From: JAHELQ01 sp965603365
Lineage (GTDB): Bacteria > Acidobacteriota > Aminicenantia > UBA2199
Direction: 5' to 3'
NCBI GenBank assembly: GCA_965603365.1
Contig: CBFDCR010000020.1
Span: 4,330-68,329, forward strand
DNA: 64,000 nucleotides
Numbering within the stretch: position 1 is the first letter of the stretch; each line of letters begins with the position of its first letter. Positions 9,954 to 18,219 of this stretch are shown here, one piece after another. Below the pieces are notes generated by a model. That model searched no databases. It was not told the DNA's origin and worked only from the letters and a program-made list of their open reading frames with translations. Both the position numbers and the translations under genes were made by a program.

Positions 9954-10748
9954 ATGGGCAACCGAAAAGAAAAGGACAAAGACTCTATTCAAAAAATCTC
10001 CATCGATGCCAGATCTGTTGTAGCCGTGGCCAGCGGCAAAGGCGGCGTGGGCAAATCCACCGTAACGGTTAACCTGGCCCTCTCCCTGGTGGCCGCCGGC
10101 AAGAAGGTCGGTTTACTGGATGCCGACATTTACGGACCCAACGTACCGCTGATGCTGGGACTCGAGGAAGCGGTGGCCCAGGTGACGGAAGCGAAGCTCC
10201 TCCCCGTCGAAAAACATCAGTTAAAGGTGATGTCCGTGGGCTTTATCGCACCACCGGAAAAGGCATTGATCTGGCGGGGGCCGCTGGCCAACAAACTGGT
10301 GGAACAATTTTTAAGGGATGTCAAATGGGATTCCCTGGATATCCTGCTCATCGACCTGCCCCCCGGTACCGGCGATGTGCCCCTGTCCATCATCCAGAAG
10401 GCCGAGCTGTCCGCCGGGATTGTGGTCACCACCCCCCAGGAGGCCGCTATCGCCGACGTGCGGAAGATGCTCAACATGTTCGAGACCACCAATACCAGGG
10501 TACTGGGCATTGTGGAAAACATGAAATATATCGTCTGTCCCCACTGTTCAAAGCAAGTGGAGCTTTATCCGGGTCAAACCAAAAAGAGTATGTCGAAACA
10601 ACTGGGGTATAAGGTACTGGCGGAACTTCCCTTCGAGCCGCAAATCGGCCTTAAGGACAAACAGGGCCAGCCCTACTATCTAACCCACAAAGATACCGTC
10701 ACCACCAAAGAGTACAACAACCTGGCCCAGAAAGTGTTGAGCCTCTAA
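9954..10748 (+). CDS. mrp: Mrp/NBP35-family ATP-binding Fe-S cluster carrier
   Basis: 264 residues. The deviant Walker A SGKGGVGKST occurs near residue 25, the Walker B-like ADIYGPNVP near 60, and the family signature LLIDLPPGTGD near 120. A CPHC pair near residue 196 (IVCPHCSKQ) is the CxxC that holds the bridging cluster in a homodimer. These proteins assemble and hand over Fe-S clusters. Its position behind two ferredoxins fits that role. It lacks the N-terminal DUF59 domain of longer homologues. Confidence 0.93.
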   Translation: MGNRKEKDKDSIQKISIDARSVVAVASGKGGVGKSTVTVNLALSLVAAGKKVGLLDADIYGPNVPLMLGLEEAVAQVTEAKLLPVEKHQLKVMSVGFIAPPEKALIWRGPLANKLVEQFLRDVKWDSLDILLIDLPPGTGDVPLSIIQKAELSAGIVVTTPQEAAIADVRKMLNMFETTNTRVLGIVENMKYIVCPHCSKQVELYPGQTKKSMSKQLGYKVLAELPFEPQIGLKDKQGQPYYLTHKDTVTTKEYNNLAQKVLSL

Positions 10749-10788
10749 AGTAAAAAACAACCCAACACCCTCACTCCCCGCCAGTCGA

Positions 10789-10820
10789 AAGCAATAAAGT
10801 CAACCCCCGTGCGGCTTTTG
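10789..10820. repeat. Left 32-bp imperfect direct repeat of the restriction cassette
   Basis: This 32-bp stretch matches 14405-14436 in the same orientation at 26 of 32 positions, and all six differences are transitions. The left copy overlaps the last codons of the nuclease gene. The pair brackets the two-gene restriction system. Confidence 0.6.
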
Positions 10821-11444
10821 TTTATCATCGGGGATAAAGTCAAAAAATAGATGGTAAAGGTGAATAGGGGTATTATTGCTGCGATCATGCCTGGATTGAA
10901 AACTATGTTTCCAGGTTAGACAATCCTTTTTTAAGAGATTTTCAAATCCGGGAGAGAAGTTGAAATCCTTAACTTTTATCTTCAAATTATTTACGATCTT
11001 TTCGATATCTCCGCAGGTTACAAATCCCACCATCCCCGCATGCGTATCGTTTTTTGCATATTTTAACTCGACAAACCTTTTAATGCCATCATCTAAGTAC
11101 CTGGAATCGGCGCATTTCAATCGTTTACATTCGACTATAAATTCAAAGCCGGAAATTGAAAAAGAAATATCCGCCCGACTCCTTTCCTCTCCCGAAACGT
11201 TTAGCCACCTCTCCCAGGTAAGAACCAGGATTTGTTTTTGTATTAAGTCTTTCGTCCACGGATTTTCCTTTTCAAAATCATTGACAAACTTATCCCTGAT
11301 TTCTTCCTCCAATATGGAGACTTTGCCTATCCTGCGGTAACTATCGATAAAAGCCTTCAGGTAACGATTCTCATACAAATCCTCTTTTGTTTTATATCCC
11401 AATTTGTCAAGCGCAAAGTACATAAACTCTTTCTTATTTGCCAA
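10800..11444 (-). CDS. Putative PD-(D/E)xK-type nuclease, partner of the IIG-like methylase
   Basis: About 214 residues. The segment ADISFSISGFEFIVECKRLK fits a PD-(D/E)xK core (D, then ExK after a beta strand), the fold of many restriction enzymes; this is a motif call, not a family match. It overlaps the end of the upstream methylase. The start is uncertain: TTG at 11444 (GGAG 10 nt upstream) was chosen, ATG at 11423 is equally possible, and an ATG at 11492 would need a 59-bp overlap. It probably supplies cleavage or helps specificity in a restriction system with the neighbouring gene. Confidence 0.6.
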   Translation of the reverse strand: MANKKEFMYFALDKLGYKTKEDLYENRYLKAFIDSYRRIGKVSILEEEIRDKFVNDFEKENPWTKDLIQKQILVLTWERWLNVSGEERSRADISFSISGFEFIVECKRLKCADSRYLDDGIKRFVELKYAKNDTHAGMVGFVTCGDIEKIVNNLKIKVKDFNFSPGFENLLKKDCLTWKHSFQSRHDRSNNTPIHLYHLFFDFIPDDKQKPHGG

Positions 11445-14361
11445 TGCTATTATTCTCCGGTAAGTTTTTGAGCAGCAGCCCGATTTCTTCATTGGCGTCT
11501 TTTAACGCCTGCCTCTCCGTCCAATCTTTGAAGTAGTTACTTTTAACCATGTAAAATTTATTTTCATCGTATATTTTCACTTTTTCTTCGTTTACCATCC
11601 TGGATGTGAAGCTTTGCTGCAATTGACTTTTTTTTACTATATCTAAAAGCCGGATGTTTTGGGGTGGAATATCCCGGATGAAATCTTCTTTATTGACGAT
11701 TTGAAAACAAACGGCTGCCCCCATGTGAGGCGAAACGGAATAATAGGCATTTAACCGGTAATTTGTGTCCAGGAAGAGATTAAAATTCTGACGGAATCGA
11801 TCTACATAATTTTGAATATCTCCCGGTCTGACAACATCCTTCTTTCGTTCGACATTTATTTGATAAAACTCCCGGATGATCTCCTTTTCAAATTCCAGGA
11901 GGCCATATAAATCAAAAACAAGCTCATCAATTTCTTTTTCTAATTCCGAAGCATCTCTTTCGTTTTTTCGAAACAGTTCAACCTGATTAACTAATGCTAT
12001 TAGCCTTGAAATACGGATATCAGAGTCACTTATTTCCGGAAAAGGAAACGATTTGAGATCGTAAGTCCTTAATGCCTCCCGTTTTATACCGCCATCCCAC
12101 TGAGCAGAAATTTTGAACAAATAATACCCAGCGAAAGAGGAATTCAATATAGCGAGATATGGTAGATAGTTTGTGATCTCTTCTGATTTGAAGCAAAGAA
12201 TATCATTTCTGAAAACCTTTTCTTCATTTGTATATATACATCGAAGCTTAAGCTGGTCTCGTGGGATAGGCCGATATGCTATCAATATTCTACTACCTCT
12301 ATATAGGTCTTCCTCTCTACGCCTTCGCAGCCTTTGGTTCCAGTTAAAAGTACCCAATTGCCTTTTAATGTGATATCTATCGAAATCCTGTGATTTAATT
12401 AAAACCCTATCCCAGGCTTCTATTTTAGTCGGTTTCATATTTTGTTTGGCTTCAAATCCTCTACTGCAAGTAATTTTTAGCGTCCGATTTTGATGGGCGA
12501 TCTTTTTTATTAATTTGTAGTCATCCATGCTGCCTTTAACAAGAACTCTCCAGATAATATCATCTTCAAGAAAAGCCGCCTGGCTTATCCGGGTTACATC
12601 TTTTTGGCTGAAGTGGATCAGTTGAAATTTCTCGGAAAACCCGGTTAGCTTCGGGGCAACATAGTTGAATGTGTTGGCCTGGGCTCCTGGGTTACTAAAG
12701 ACGAGTATGGCGCACGGTTCGGCTGCACCGATTTCGATCTCTTTGCCGGCAATTTTCCCGATGGACCGTTTCTTGAAAAGGATTTTGTTCAGGCTGGATA
12801 ATTCGTAGAAATATGACAGGCTGTACTTTTTTAATAACTCTTTTCTAAAGGCTTCTGCCTTTTCGTTCAGGAAAATAGCGTTTTTTACCACCATAGAAAA
12901 TATGGTTTCCCCGGCTCCCCAATGTCCGGCTCTCAATAAAAAAGCCTGGCTGCGTTCGTAATCCGATACATTTACATATTCAGGCTTCGTACCTGCGCAG
13001 CCTTTCGTACCGATTGCCTCTCTCTCTTCGATATTTTCCGGGTCTTCATCAGCCGGTACGGAACCCCAGGGAGGATTGGCAGCAATGCAATCAAAGGTCT
13101 TTCCCTTAAATATTTCATCATCTACCAGTGCATTTCCCCTTACCAGGGTCTTCCCGATTAAGGACGGCAAGATGGGATGGGCATGTTTGATTTGATCGCG
13201 GATAAATTCCGGGCTTTCGGTTTCCAACAGGACCAGGTAAAGACTGAAAGCCGCTATTTCCAGCGAATGGGCATCGCGATCGATCCCAAACAGTTGGTTT
13301 TCAAGTATTTTTTGCTTTTCTTTAAAATCGGGTTTTTGAGGCAGCGCCTCGATTATCATTTTAAAACTCTCTACCAGGAAAGCGCCCGAACCACAGGCCG
13401 GGTCCAATACGGTTACCCCGGGATTCCTCTTTAGCTTCTCCTTGAGAGTATGAGAAAGCATAAAACCGACAATAAAAGACGGTGTATAATAAATCCCCTT
13501 CCCCCGCTTCTCTTCGCTTCTAAGAAAAGCCTCATATACGTTACTGATTAATTGTATAGGGATTTTATCAAAACGGTATGGAAATAATTTGCGCTGCCTG
13601 CTTCGATAATCACAACTAAAGAAAATGGCTAATTTTCCCATATATCCAGGTGTTATCGCCGTCTCTCCGATTTTATCCTGTTTGAAAATATCTCCGTTTA
13701 TCTTTTTGATTTCATTAAACGCATTTATTAATTCCCCGGGTTTACCGCTGCGCAAAATGTCCAGCAAATAGTTTCTCTCGTATATCTCCCTGTCTTCCAG
13801 GTACTTTATAAAAAGACATTTGAGTATTAATGAATAGGCAATTTTTTCATTTCCCTCGTGTTCCAGGTCGTTTCGCAGTGCAATGAGATTGAGTAACAAA
13901 TCTTTATCAACCTCGTGGGTGGTTTTTTGGTTTTTGCTAACAAAATCAAAAAAGTAAGTAGAGTCAACGGCATCCTTAGATATCTCTCTTAGTTTGTCCT
14001 TCTCGAAGCCTACCGAATTGACACCGTAGTTAAAGGTCTTGATCTTGATTTTTTTGCTTAAAGGATTTTCTTCATCGGGCTTTTCCCTGGCATTGATGAT
14101 GTAACAATTATCATCGGATATGGCCACAAAGGCGTTCACGCTGTTTTGATTCCAATAGTTGGCGTGGGTCTCAAATATCGACTCTTCTGTCGGGGTATAC
14201 ACATAGTCCAGATCCACCCGGTTGAGTGGCAGATCTGTTATATCCGGGTCACATATATCTATTCGATAGGTGAAGACATTCTCTTTTTTATTATTATCAA
14301 GCAGCTCTTCGGGGTAACCCAACGCCATTAAAAATCTCTCAAACCTATCGGCTGTCGTCAT
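11434..14361 (-). CDS. Type IIG-like (Eco57I family) restriction-modification methyltransferase
   Basis: 975 residues. The N-terminal ~280 residues are a predicted helical/nuclease-like region. The N6-adenine methylase core follows: motif I VLDPACGSGAFLVESF near residue 320 and motif IV FDCIAANPPWGS near 430. The C-terminal ~400 residues (from about NQRLRRRREEDLYRG) resemble the TaqI-C/target-recognition region. It would methylate adenine in a specific site and, alone or with the nuclease, cut unmodified DNA. ATG at 14361 was chosen; AGGAG lies 6 nt ahead of a TTG-ATG pair. The gene is AT-richer than the RND and tRNA-synthetase genes, consistent with acquisition. Confidence 0.85.
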   Translation of the reverse strand: MTTADRFERFLMALGYPEELLDNNKKENVFTYRIDICDPDITDLPLNRVDLDYVYTPTEESIFETHANYWNQNSVNAFVAISDDNCYIINAREKPDEENPLSKKIKIKTFNYGVNSVGFEKDKLREISKDAVDSTYFFDFVSKNQKTTHEVDKDLLLNLIALRNDLEHEGNEKIAYSLILKCLFIKYLEDREIYERNYLLDILRSGKPGELINAFNEIKKINGDIFKQDKIGETAITPGYMGKLAIFFSCDYRSRQRKLFPYRFDKIPIQLISNVYEAFLRSEEKRGKGIYYTPSFIVGFMLSHTLKEKLKRNPGVTVLDPACGSGAFLVESFKMIIEALPQKPDFKEKQKILENQLFGIDRDAHSLEIAAFSLYLVLLETESPEFIRDQIKHAHPILPSLIGKTLVRGNALVDDEIFKGKTFDCIAANPPWGSVPADEDPENIEEREAIGTKGCAGTKPEYVNVSDYERSQAFLLRAGHWGAGETIFSMVVKNAIFLNEKAEAFRKELLKKYSLSYFYELSSLNKILFKKRSIGKIAGKEIEIGAAEPCAILVFSNPGAQANTFNYVAPKLTGFSEKFQLIHFSQKDVTRISQAAFLEDDIIWRVLVKGSMDDYKLIKKIAHQNRTLKITCSRGFEAKQNMKPTKIEAWDRVLIKSQDFDRYHIKRQLGTFNWNQRLRRRREEDLYRGSRILIAYRPIPRDQLKLRCIYTNEEKVFRNDILCFKSEEITNYLPYLAILNSSFAGYYLFKISAQWDGGIKREALRTYDLKSFPFPEISDSDIRISRLIALVNQVELFRKNERDASELEKEIDELVFDLYGLLEFEKEIIREFYQINVERKKDVVRPGDIQNYVDRFRQNFNLFLDTNYRLNAYYSVSPHMGAAVCFQIVNKEDFIRDIPPQNIRLLDIVKKSQLQQSFTSRMVNEEKVKIYDENKFYMVKSNYFKDWTERQALKDANEEIGLLLKNLPENNSIGK

Positions 14362-14404
14362 CAAGTGCTCCTTTCATAAAGTACCATAAGCACGAGAAAA
14401 ATTC

Positions 14405-14436
14405 AAGCAGCAAAGTCAGCCCCCGTACAGTTTTTG
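14405..14436. repeat. Right 32-bp imperfect direct repeat of the restriction cassette
   Basis: Partner of 10789-10820 (26 of 32 identical, same orientation). It lies about 40 bp upstream of the methylase start and runs directly into a small 21-bp repeat cluster. Possible target duplication, recombination site, or remnant of the sequence shared by both flanks. Confidence 0.6.
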
Positions 14437-14512
14437 ACCGCCGAGGTGTGTCAACGGTCTTTTACGCGACGTCAACGCTCTTTGATGCGATGTAACCTTT
14501 CATTCACAGGGC
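14429..14512. repeat. Short 21-bp-period repeat cluster (family D)
   Basis: Four consecutive 21-bp segments starting at 14429, 14450, 14471 and 14492. Units two and three both begin GTCAACG and agree at about two thirds of positions (GTCAACGGTCTTTTACGCGA versus GTCAACGCTCTTTGATGCGA). Units one and four are more diverged (the fourth begins GTAACC). The period equals that of the larger arrays at 45 and 59 kb, but the sequence differs and the palindrome is weak here. Confidence 0.45.
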
Positions 14513-14735
14513 GTTCCCCCCCAACAACACGGCGCCCACGGCCGATTACCCCATGTTTCATCCCCATCCCCCGGTGCCAACGGCTTACGATCCGGCTCCG
14601 CTATCCCCCCACCCTGTACGGCGCATTTTTCATGACCTGGAAGACCATCTGGACAGTGGCGCTGTTTGGCAGGACTTTCAAAAAACGGAAGGCCCACCGC
14701 CTTTTAAGATCAAAATGAATCTTGCTCGGATTTAG
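14513..14735 (+). pseudogene. Possible 3' remnant of a coding gene
   Basis: The stretch is GC-richer than its flanks and one plus frame, ending with TAG at 14733, reads like protein (LEDHLDSGAVWQDFQKTE, then PPFKIKMNLARI). It has no plausible start or ribosome site and no recognised family. It may be the tail of a gene cut off by rearrangement, or chance. The opposite strand also stays open. Nothing else was seen in this interval. Confidence 0.25.
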
Positions 14736-14771
14736 AAGTGAGATTTTTGGGGGAAATTTGTATATTATAGT

Positions 14772-14798
14772 ATGAAAAAGAAAATTTGGGAGTGTTAA
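14772..14798 (+). other. Eight-codon upstream ORF, conserved in the second copy
   Basis: Reads MKKKIWEC-stop, ending 1 nt before the ATG of the CARDB/IPT gene. The second copy at 21688-21714 reads MTKKIWDC-stop in the same place, behind the same TATATTATAG box. It could be a tiny leader or coupling ORF, or conserved only because the duplication is fairly recent. Confidence 0.3.
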
Positions 14799-14799
14799 G

Positions 14800-15816
14800 A
14801 TGATTAATTTTAAAAAAGGAAAAAAGTTTATGGTTTTTGGATTTGTAGTTTTTTTTGTTTTTCCCCTGCTGGACCACAGCCAACCGGGCCCCCACAGTAA
14901 GGCCAAAACGGATCTGGTGGTGAAAATGATCTGTAGAGATTTCAATTTCACGGCAATTAAATCTACGGGCGTTGTCAAAGGGAGAGTCATCAACCAGGGA
15001 AAAGTGGATGCCCAAAATTTTATGGTTTATTTGCTGCTGTATCCCTCCAGCACAAAACCGGTGGGACCGGACCTCCGGGGGTTGTTGTCCCCGAAATATC
15101 CGGTTCTAAAGAAGCGGCGAGTGGTTCTGCTGAAGGCCGGGCAATCGTTGACGCTCAATTTCACCGGGTTTGAGGTTCCGGCGCATCTTGCCTGCGGGGA
15201 GTACTCGCTTTTAATGGTGGCGGACCCCGAAGACCGGGTGGCCGAAAGGGATAAGAGTAACAATGTGGCCTCCTGTCCCTACTATATGATGGCCTTCATC
15301 ACCGATGTGCGGGAGGCCCCCACCGGCGAGTCTTTCGGTGGTGAACTCTTCCCCGAGGTTGCCATAATCGGCAGTCCCTTCGGCAGCACCAAGGAAAACA
15401 AGAAGGTTCGCTTCGGTTCCCTGACGCTGGATATCTACCCGGCCCACTGGACCAATACCCGGTTGTTTTTTACCCTCAATCACTACCAGGAGTGCGGGCG
15501 CTACATGGTCTACCTGGTGGTGGGGAATCAGCCCATCTCCAACAAGGTGAGTTTCTTGTTAAGATCCTGGATCGCGGAGATTTCACCCATACACGGCGCT
15601 TCGCCGGGGCAGCAGGTCACCGTTAAGGGCCGCAATTTTGGTCATACCATAGGCACCAAGAAGGTGAGGTTTGGCACGGCCGAGGCTGCCGTGGTCTCCT
15701 GGTCCGCCACCACCATTGTCGTCACCGTCCCCTCCCTGTCGCCCGGCACCTACCCGGTCAATATCGAGAAGGACGGCGAGGACGCCTGCTCCGGACTCGA
15801 CTACCCCGTTCTTTGA
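14800..15816 (+). CDS. Secreted CARDB + IPT/TIG domain protein
   Basis: 338 residues. Residues 10-27 are a hydrophobic signal segment (MVFGFVVFFVFPLLDHSQ). Residues about 35-160 look like a CARDB-type Ig fold: DLVVKMICRDF, VVKGRVINQGKVDAQNFMVY, and DPEDRVAERDKSNN, the typical end strand. The C-terminal ~80 residues are a classical IPT/TIG domain (SPIHGASPGQQVTVKGRNFG ... VTVPSLSPGTYPVNIEKDG), with a more diverged one before it. Such proteins are usually extracellular or cell-surface binding modules. GGGAG lies ahead of the ATG. A deleted copy is at 21716-22061. Confidence 0.8.
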   Translation: MINFKKGKKFMVFGFVVFFVFPLLDHSQPGPHSKAKTDLVVKMICRDFNFTAIKSTGVVKGRVINQGKVDAQNFMVYLLLYPSSTKPVGPDLRGLLSPKYPVLKKRRVVLLKAGQSLTLNFTGFEVPAHLACGEYSLLMVADPEDRVAERDKSNNVASCPYYMMAFITDVREAPTGESFGGELFPEVAIIGSPFGSTKENKKVRFGSLTLDIYPAHWTNTRLFFTLNHYQECGRYMVYLVVGNQPISNKVSFLLRSWIAEISPIHGASPGQQVTVKGRNFGHTIGTKKVRFGTAEAAVVSWSATTIVVTVPSLSPGTYPVNIEKDGEDACSGLDYPVL

Positions 15817-16162
15817 CAGGATATAAGGCGAGGAGGACTTTTGTATTCCCTGTTGTTTCAAAACGCTACAACCTCGAAACGAAATAAATAACAGGGAGGT
15901 TAAACGTTTAGAACCTTATATTCCAGTTAGATAGATTTTTATTGTCACAAAATGGGACATATTTAAAAACCGCCAAAACATAGTTTTTAAGAGGGTATCG
16001 GGGAAAAACGCTGATAAAGAGGGAGTGAACTGTATCATAACGATTCATATCTTGAATGATGGTAAATGAAGGTAATTACCCGAAAAGCCCATGGAAAGGT
16101 GTTTTTGAAGTCAAAGTTCATGTTGGCAACAATTTTGCCCTTACCCTTGAAGGAGGTTAAAA
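15817..16162. other. Non-coding interval upstream of the small-peptide gene
   Basis: AT-rich, with no convincing gene on either strand. It contains a strong ribosome site (AAGGAGGT, 16149-16156) serving the peptide gene at 16163. A 60-codon frame at 16066-16248 overlaps that gene out of frame and lacks its own ribosome site. No clear promoter consensus was found. Confidence 0.4.
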
Positions 16163-16351
16163 ATGAAAAAAAGAGTTGTACTTTTAAGTTTAAGTGTAAT
16201 CGCGTTGATCGCAGTGATCATTTTAATCGTACTGCCGGCAGATCTTAACGCAGGAGTGTGGGGTCACTGGCTTTATGATGAACAGGGCAACCATAAGGGT
16301 TGTGAATCCCCTGGGTCTGATTGTACGTGGAATCCACAAGAAGTGATGTGA
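16163..16351 (+). CDS. Small secreted peptide precursor (NVEALA-like arrangement)
   Basis: 62 residues. Residues 1-30 are a membrane/signal segment (KKRVVLLSLSVIALIAVIIL); the mature part begins around PADLNAGVWGHW and carries two cysteines in GCESPGSDCTW. A very good AAGGAGGT precedes the ATG, and an intrinsic terminator follows 14 bp after the stop, so the peptide is probably made in excess over the downstream genes. In Bacteroidota, short peptides of the NVEALA type lie next to 6-bladed beta-propeller proteins; here a propeller lipoprotein and a thioredoxin-like lipoprotein follow. The NVEALA link is by gene order and layout, not by sequence match. Confidence 0.65.
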   Translation: MKKRVVLLSLSVIALIAVIILIVLPADLNAGVWGHWLYDEQGNHKGCESPGSDCTWNPQEVM

Positions 16352-16364
16352 GGATATTCCCGTC

Positions 16365-16395
16365 AAAAGGGGGGCGAAAGTCCCCCCTTTTTTTT
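16365..16395 (+). terminator. Intrinsic terminator/attenuator after the peptide gene
   Basis: A ten-base-pair stem (AAAAGGGGGG / CCCCCCTTTT) with a 7-nt loop is followed by a run of T that continues to 16395. The ribosome site of the next gene (AAGGAGGT) starts immediately after the T run, so the downstream lipoproteins probably depend on readthrough. Confidence 0.85.
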
Positions 16396-16408
16396 AAGGA
16401 GGTAATCG

Positions 16409-17416
16409 ATGCGAAGTACAATGACCGCACTCTTGCTCTGTATAAGCCTGGTGGTGTTTTCAATATCATGTTCTAAGAAATCCGAAAGAGTAATAGACTA
16501 TAAAGAGTTAACGATAAAAAAACTAAGTGTTGATTATGTTTCCCGGGATATTCCTTTTGCCGGAGTTGTGAAAAGAGACCGGCATAATATTTTCTTAAGA
16601 GCCCGGAACGTTTGGCATATCGATTTAAAGGAGAAGACAGAAAAAATCATCTTCAAAGATGGCGTTGGCCCTGATGAAATATTAAAACCGTTAAAGATTG
16701 GATTCTGGAAGAATGATTGCTATATCAATTCTTCCTATCCCCTAAACTATATATATAAATTTAACCCTACCTCTCAAACAGAAAAGTTGGAGAGGTTCAA
16801 TATTGATAAGTTTTGCTATTTCGACGACTTTGAGTTCATTTCAGAAAACTTAATTGCCATGGCCAATGTTTATTGGAAAGATGGGCTGCTGAGAATATAT
16901 GATACCGATAAAGGCACTGTAAAAGAGATCGGAAAACCTCATCTTGTCGAGACGATGATGAAATTTAATGTCAGTGCGGCTTCCTTGTGCATTTATGATG
17001 GTATGATCTATTTAGTAGAAAGTATCACACCGGAGATAAGAGTTGTATCAGTGGCTGATTTAAAGAGCGTTAATTCAATTCGTCTGTCCCCCCCTTTTTA
17101 TGTCCCTTTGCCGCCAAAGTATAATGTGAAGAAATATGATTTAAAAAACCACAGAAAATGGATGGCAAGCTGGACTTCGATATCGAATATTATGGTAAAT
17201 AACGGCTGGCTGCTAATCAGCTATAAATGGGGATATAATTGGGGTTACGCCTATGAATTAATTAATTTACAAAATACCTGGGAGCGATATTATATCAAGA
17301 GATGCAGTAACCATATATACAGTTTTGAAATTGAGGGTAATAGGGTTACATTTGATCTTGTTGAAGAGACGGATCAAGGAGATTTAAAATGGCAAAAAGC
17401 AGAAACGTTTATTTAA
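16409..17416 (+). CDS. 6-bladed beta-propeller lipoprotein
   Basis: 335 residues. The signal ends in a lipobox (VFSISC), giving a lipid-anchored protein. The rest consists of repeated beta strands of about 40-50 residues with W/Y-rich ends (NVWHIDLKEKTEKIIFKDGV, GLLRIYDTDKGTVKEIG, IRVVSVADLKSV), fitting the NHL/TolB-like propellers that accompany secreted peptides in Bacteroidota. AAGGAGGT precedes ATG 16409. Its stop overlaps the next lipoprotein by 28 bp. Probably located on the outer or inner membrane facing the periplasm, and may bind the small peptide encoded upstream. Confidence 0.75.
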   Translation: MRSTMTALLLCISLVVFSISCSKKSERVIDYKELTIKKLSVDYVSRDIPFAGVVKRDRHNIFLRARNVWHIDLKEKTEKIIFKDGVGPDEILKPLKIGFWKNDCYINSSYPLNYIYKFNPTSQTEKLERFNIDKFCYFDDFEFISENLIAMANVYWKDGLLRIYDTDKGTVKEIGKPHLVETMMKFNVSAASLCIYDGMIYLVESITPEIRVVSVADLKSVNSIRLSPPFYVPLPPKYNVKKYDLKNHRKWMASWTSISNIMVNNGWLLISYKWGYNWGYAYELINLQNTWERYYIKRCSNHIYSFEIEGNRVTFDLVEETDQGDLKWQKAETFI

Positions 17417-17817
17417 TGATTATCATTTTAGCAGTGATTGTCTCCTGCTCATCAAAGCAAAGCACTTATTTTGACGATGACAATTTCCATTTTGCATTGT
17501 ATGTTGATCCCACCTCAGACTGTGTTGATTGCACCTTAAAAGCTTTGAAGGCCCTGAGTAATTCTATAGGCAAGGACGATCCGATTCATATCTTTATTAA
17601 AAGAGATGATGATGCAGAGAGTTTTATCGCATTTTTGAAGAGTGAATTTCCATCCAAAGAGATCAAACGTTTTGACCATGATCTCAAAGTCCCCCATCCG
17701 TCGATTGTCATGATAAAAAAGGGGTCGGTTTATATGTATGTTTTTATTCTAAACGACCCCTTTTTGTTTGATCAATTCGTAAACCAATGCCTTCAGCTCT
17801 TTTCAAATTTTAAATAA
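17389..17817 (+). CDS. Thioredoxin-like lipoprotein with CxxC motif
   Basis: 142 residues. Lipobox IVSCSS is near residue 20. Then FHFALYVDPTSDCVDCTLKA resembles the beta1-active-site-alpha1 unit of a thioredoxin fold with a CVDC pair, and PHPSIVMIKKG resembles the cis-proline loop and beta3-beta4. AAGGAG lies 8 nt ahead of the start, which sits inside the end of the propeller gene, so translation is coupled. It may act on the cysteines of the small peptide two genes upstream. The family is not recognised with certainty. Confidence 0.65.
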   Translation: MAKSRNVYLMIIILAVIVSCSSKQSTYFDDDNFHFALYVDPTSDCVDCTLKALKALSNSIGKDDPIHIFIKRDDDAESFIAFLKSEFPSKEIKRFDHDLKVPHPSIVMIKKGSVYMYVFILNDPFLFDQFVNQCLQLFSNFK

Positions 17818-17827
17818 TTAACAGGGG

Positions 17828-18057
17828 TTAGTCGAATTTGTCCTGGTCTTCGATTTCGTCGCGGCCGGCCTTGTCGTAGTCGTAGATCTCGATCTTGTCT
17901 GAGTAGTACCAGTCGAACATGTCGCGCCGCAGCTTGGCCATCCAGGTCTTGCCCTTCATGATCTGCAGGGGGTCGATGACGTTGAGCCGGCTCTGCACCG
18001 CCACCAACCTTCCCCCTTTGGCAAGGAGTTTCACATTGGTACCGTCCAATTTTTCTA
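17828..18057 (-). pseudogene. Deleted copy of the RNA-ligase-like gene
   Basis: The sequence is nearly identical to parts of the intact gene at 22080-22841. It keeps the nucleotidyl motif KLDGTN and the C-terminal segment WMAKLRRDMF, but everything between MKGKT and TWMAKL is gone, removing motifs III and IV. The junction lies exactly at AGGTCTTGCCCT, a 12-bp sequence present at both ends of the missing segment in the intact gene, so a short-homology deletion explains it. The N-terminal ~60 residues are also missing; similarity stops near 18057. Confidence 0.85.
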
Positions 18058-18161
18058 CCTTTTCCACGTTTCAAGGCACCAACCCTCTCGGCCTTTAAAC
18101 CCCCGGGCTCTTGGGCGTGCACTCCACGCTTTACGATTGTCCCCCATTTTTCATCCCGAAA

Positions 18162-18203
18162 CTGTCCATTTCCGGACAAAATTTCTCCGATGCCAGACAA
18201 AAT
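18162..18203. repeat. Two-unit 21-bp repeat (family E)
   Basis: Two adjacent 21-bp segments, 18162-18182 and 18183-18203, both end in GACAAAAT and agree at about two thirds of positions. The first holds an inverted pair TGTCC...GGACA. It lies between the ligase remnant and the OLD nuclease gene. Weak alone, but it has the same period as the other arrays. Confidence 0.35.
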
Positions 18204-18219
18204 CTTTCTAATAAAAAAG

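Noticed and set aside
17793..18200. 135-codon minus-strand frame over the ligase remnant
   Set aside because: It is out of frame with the recognisable ligase sequence and has an Arg/Gly-rich shadow composition.
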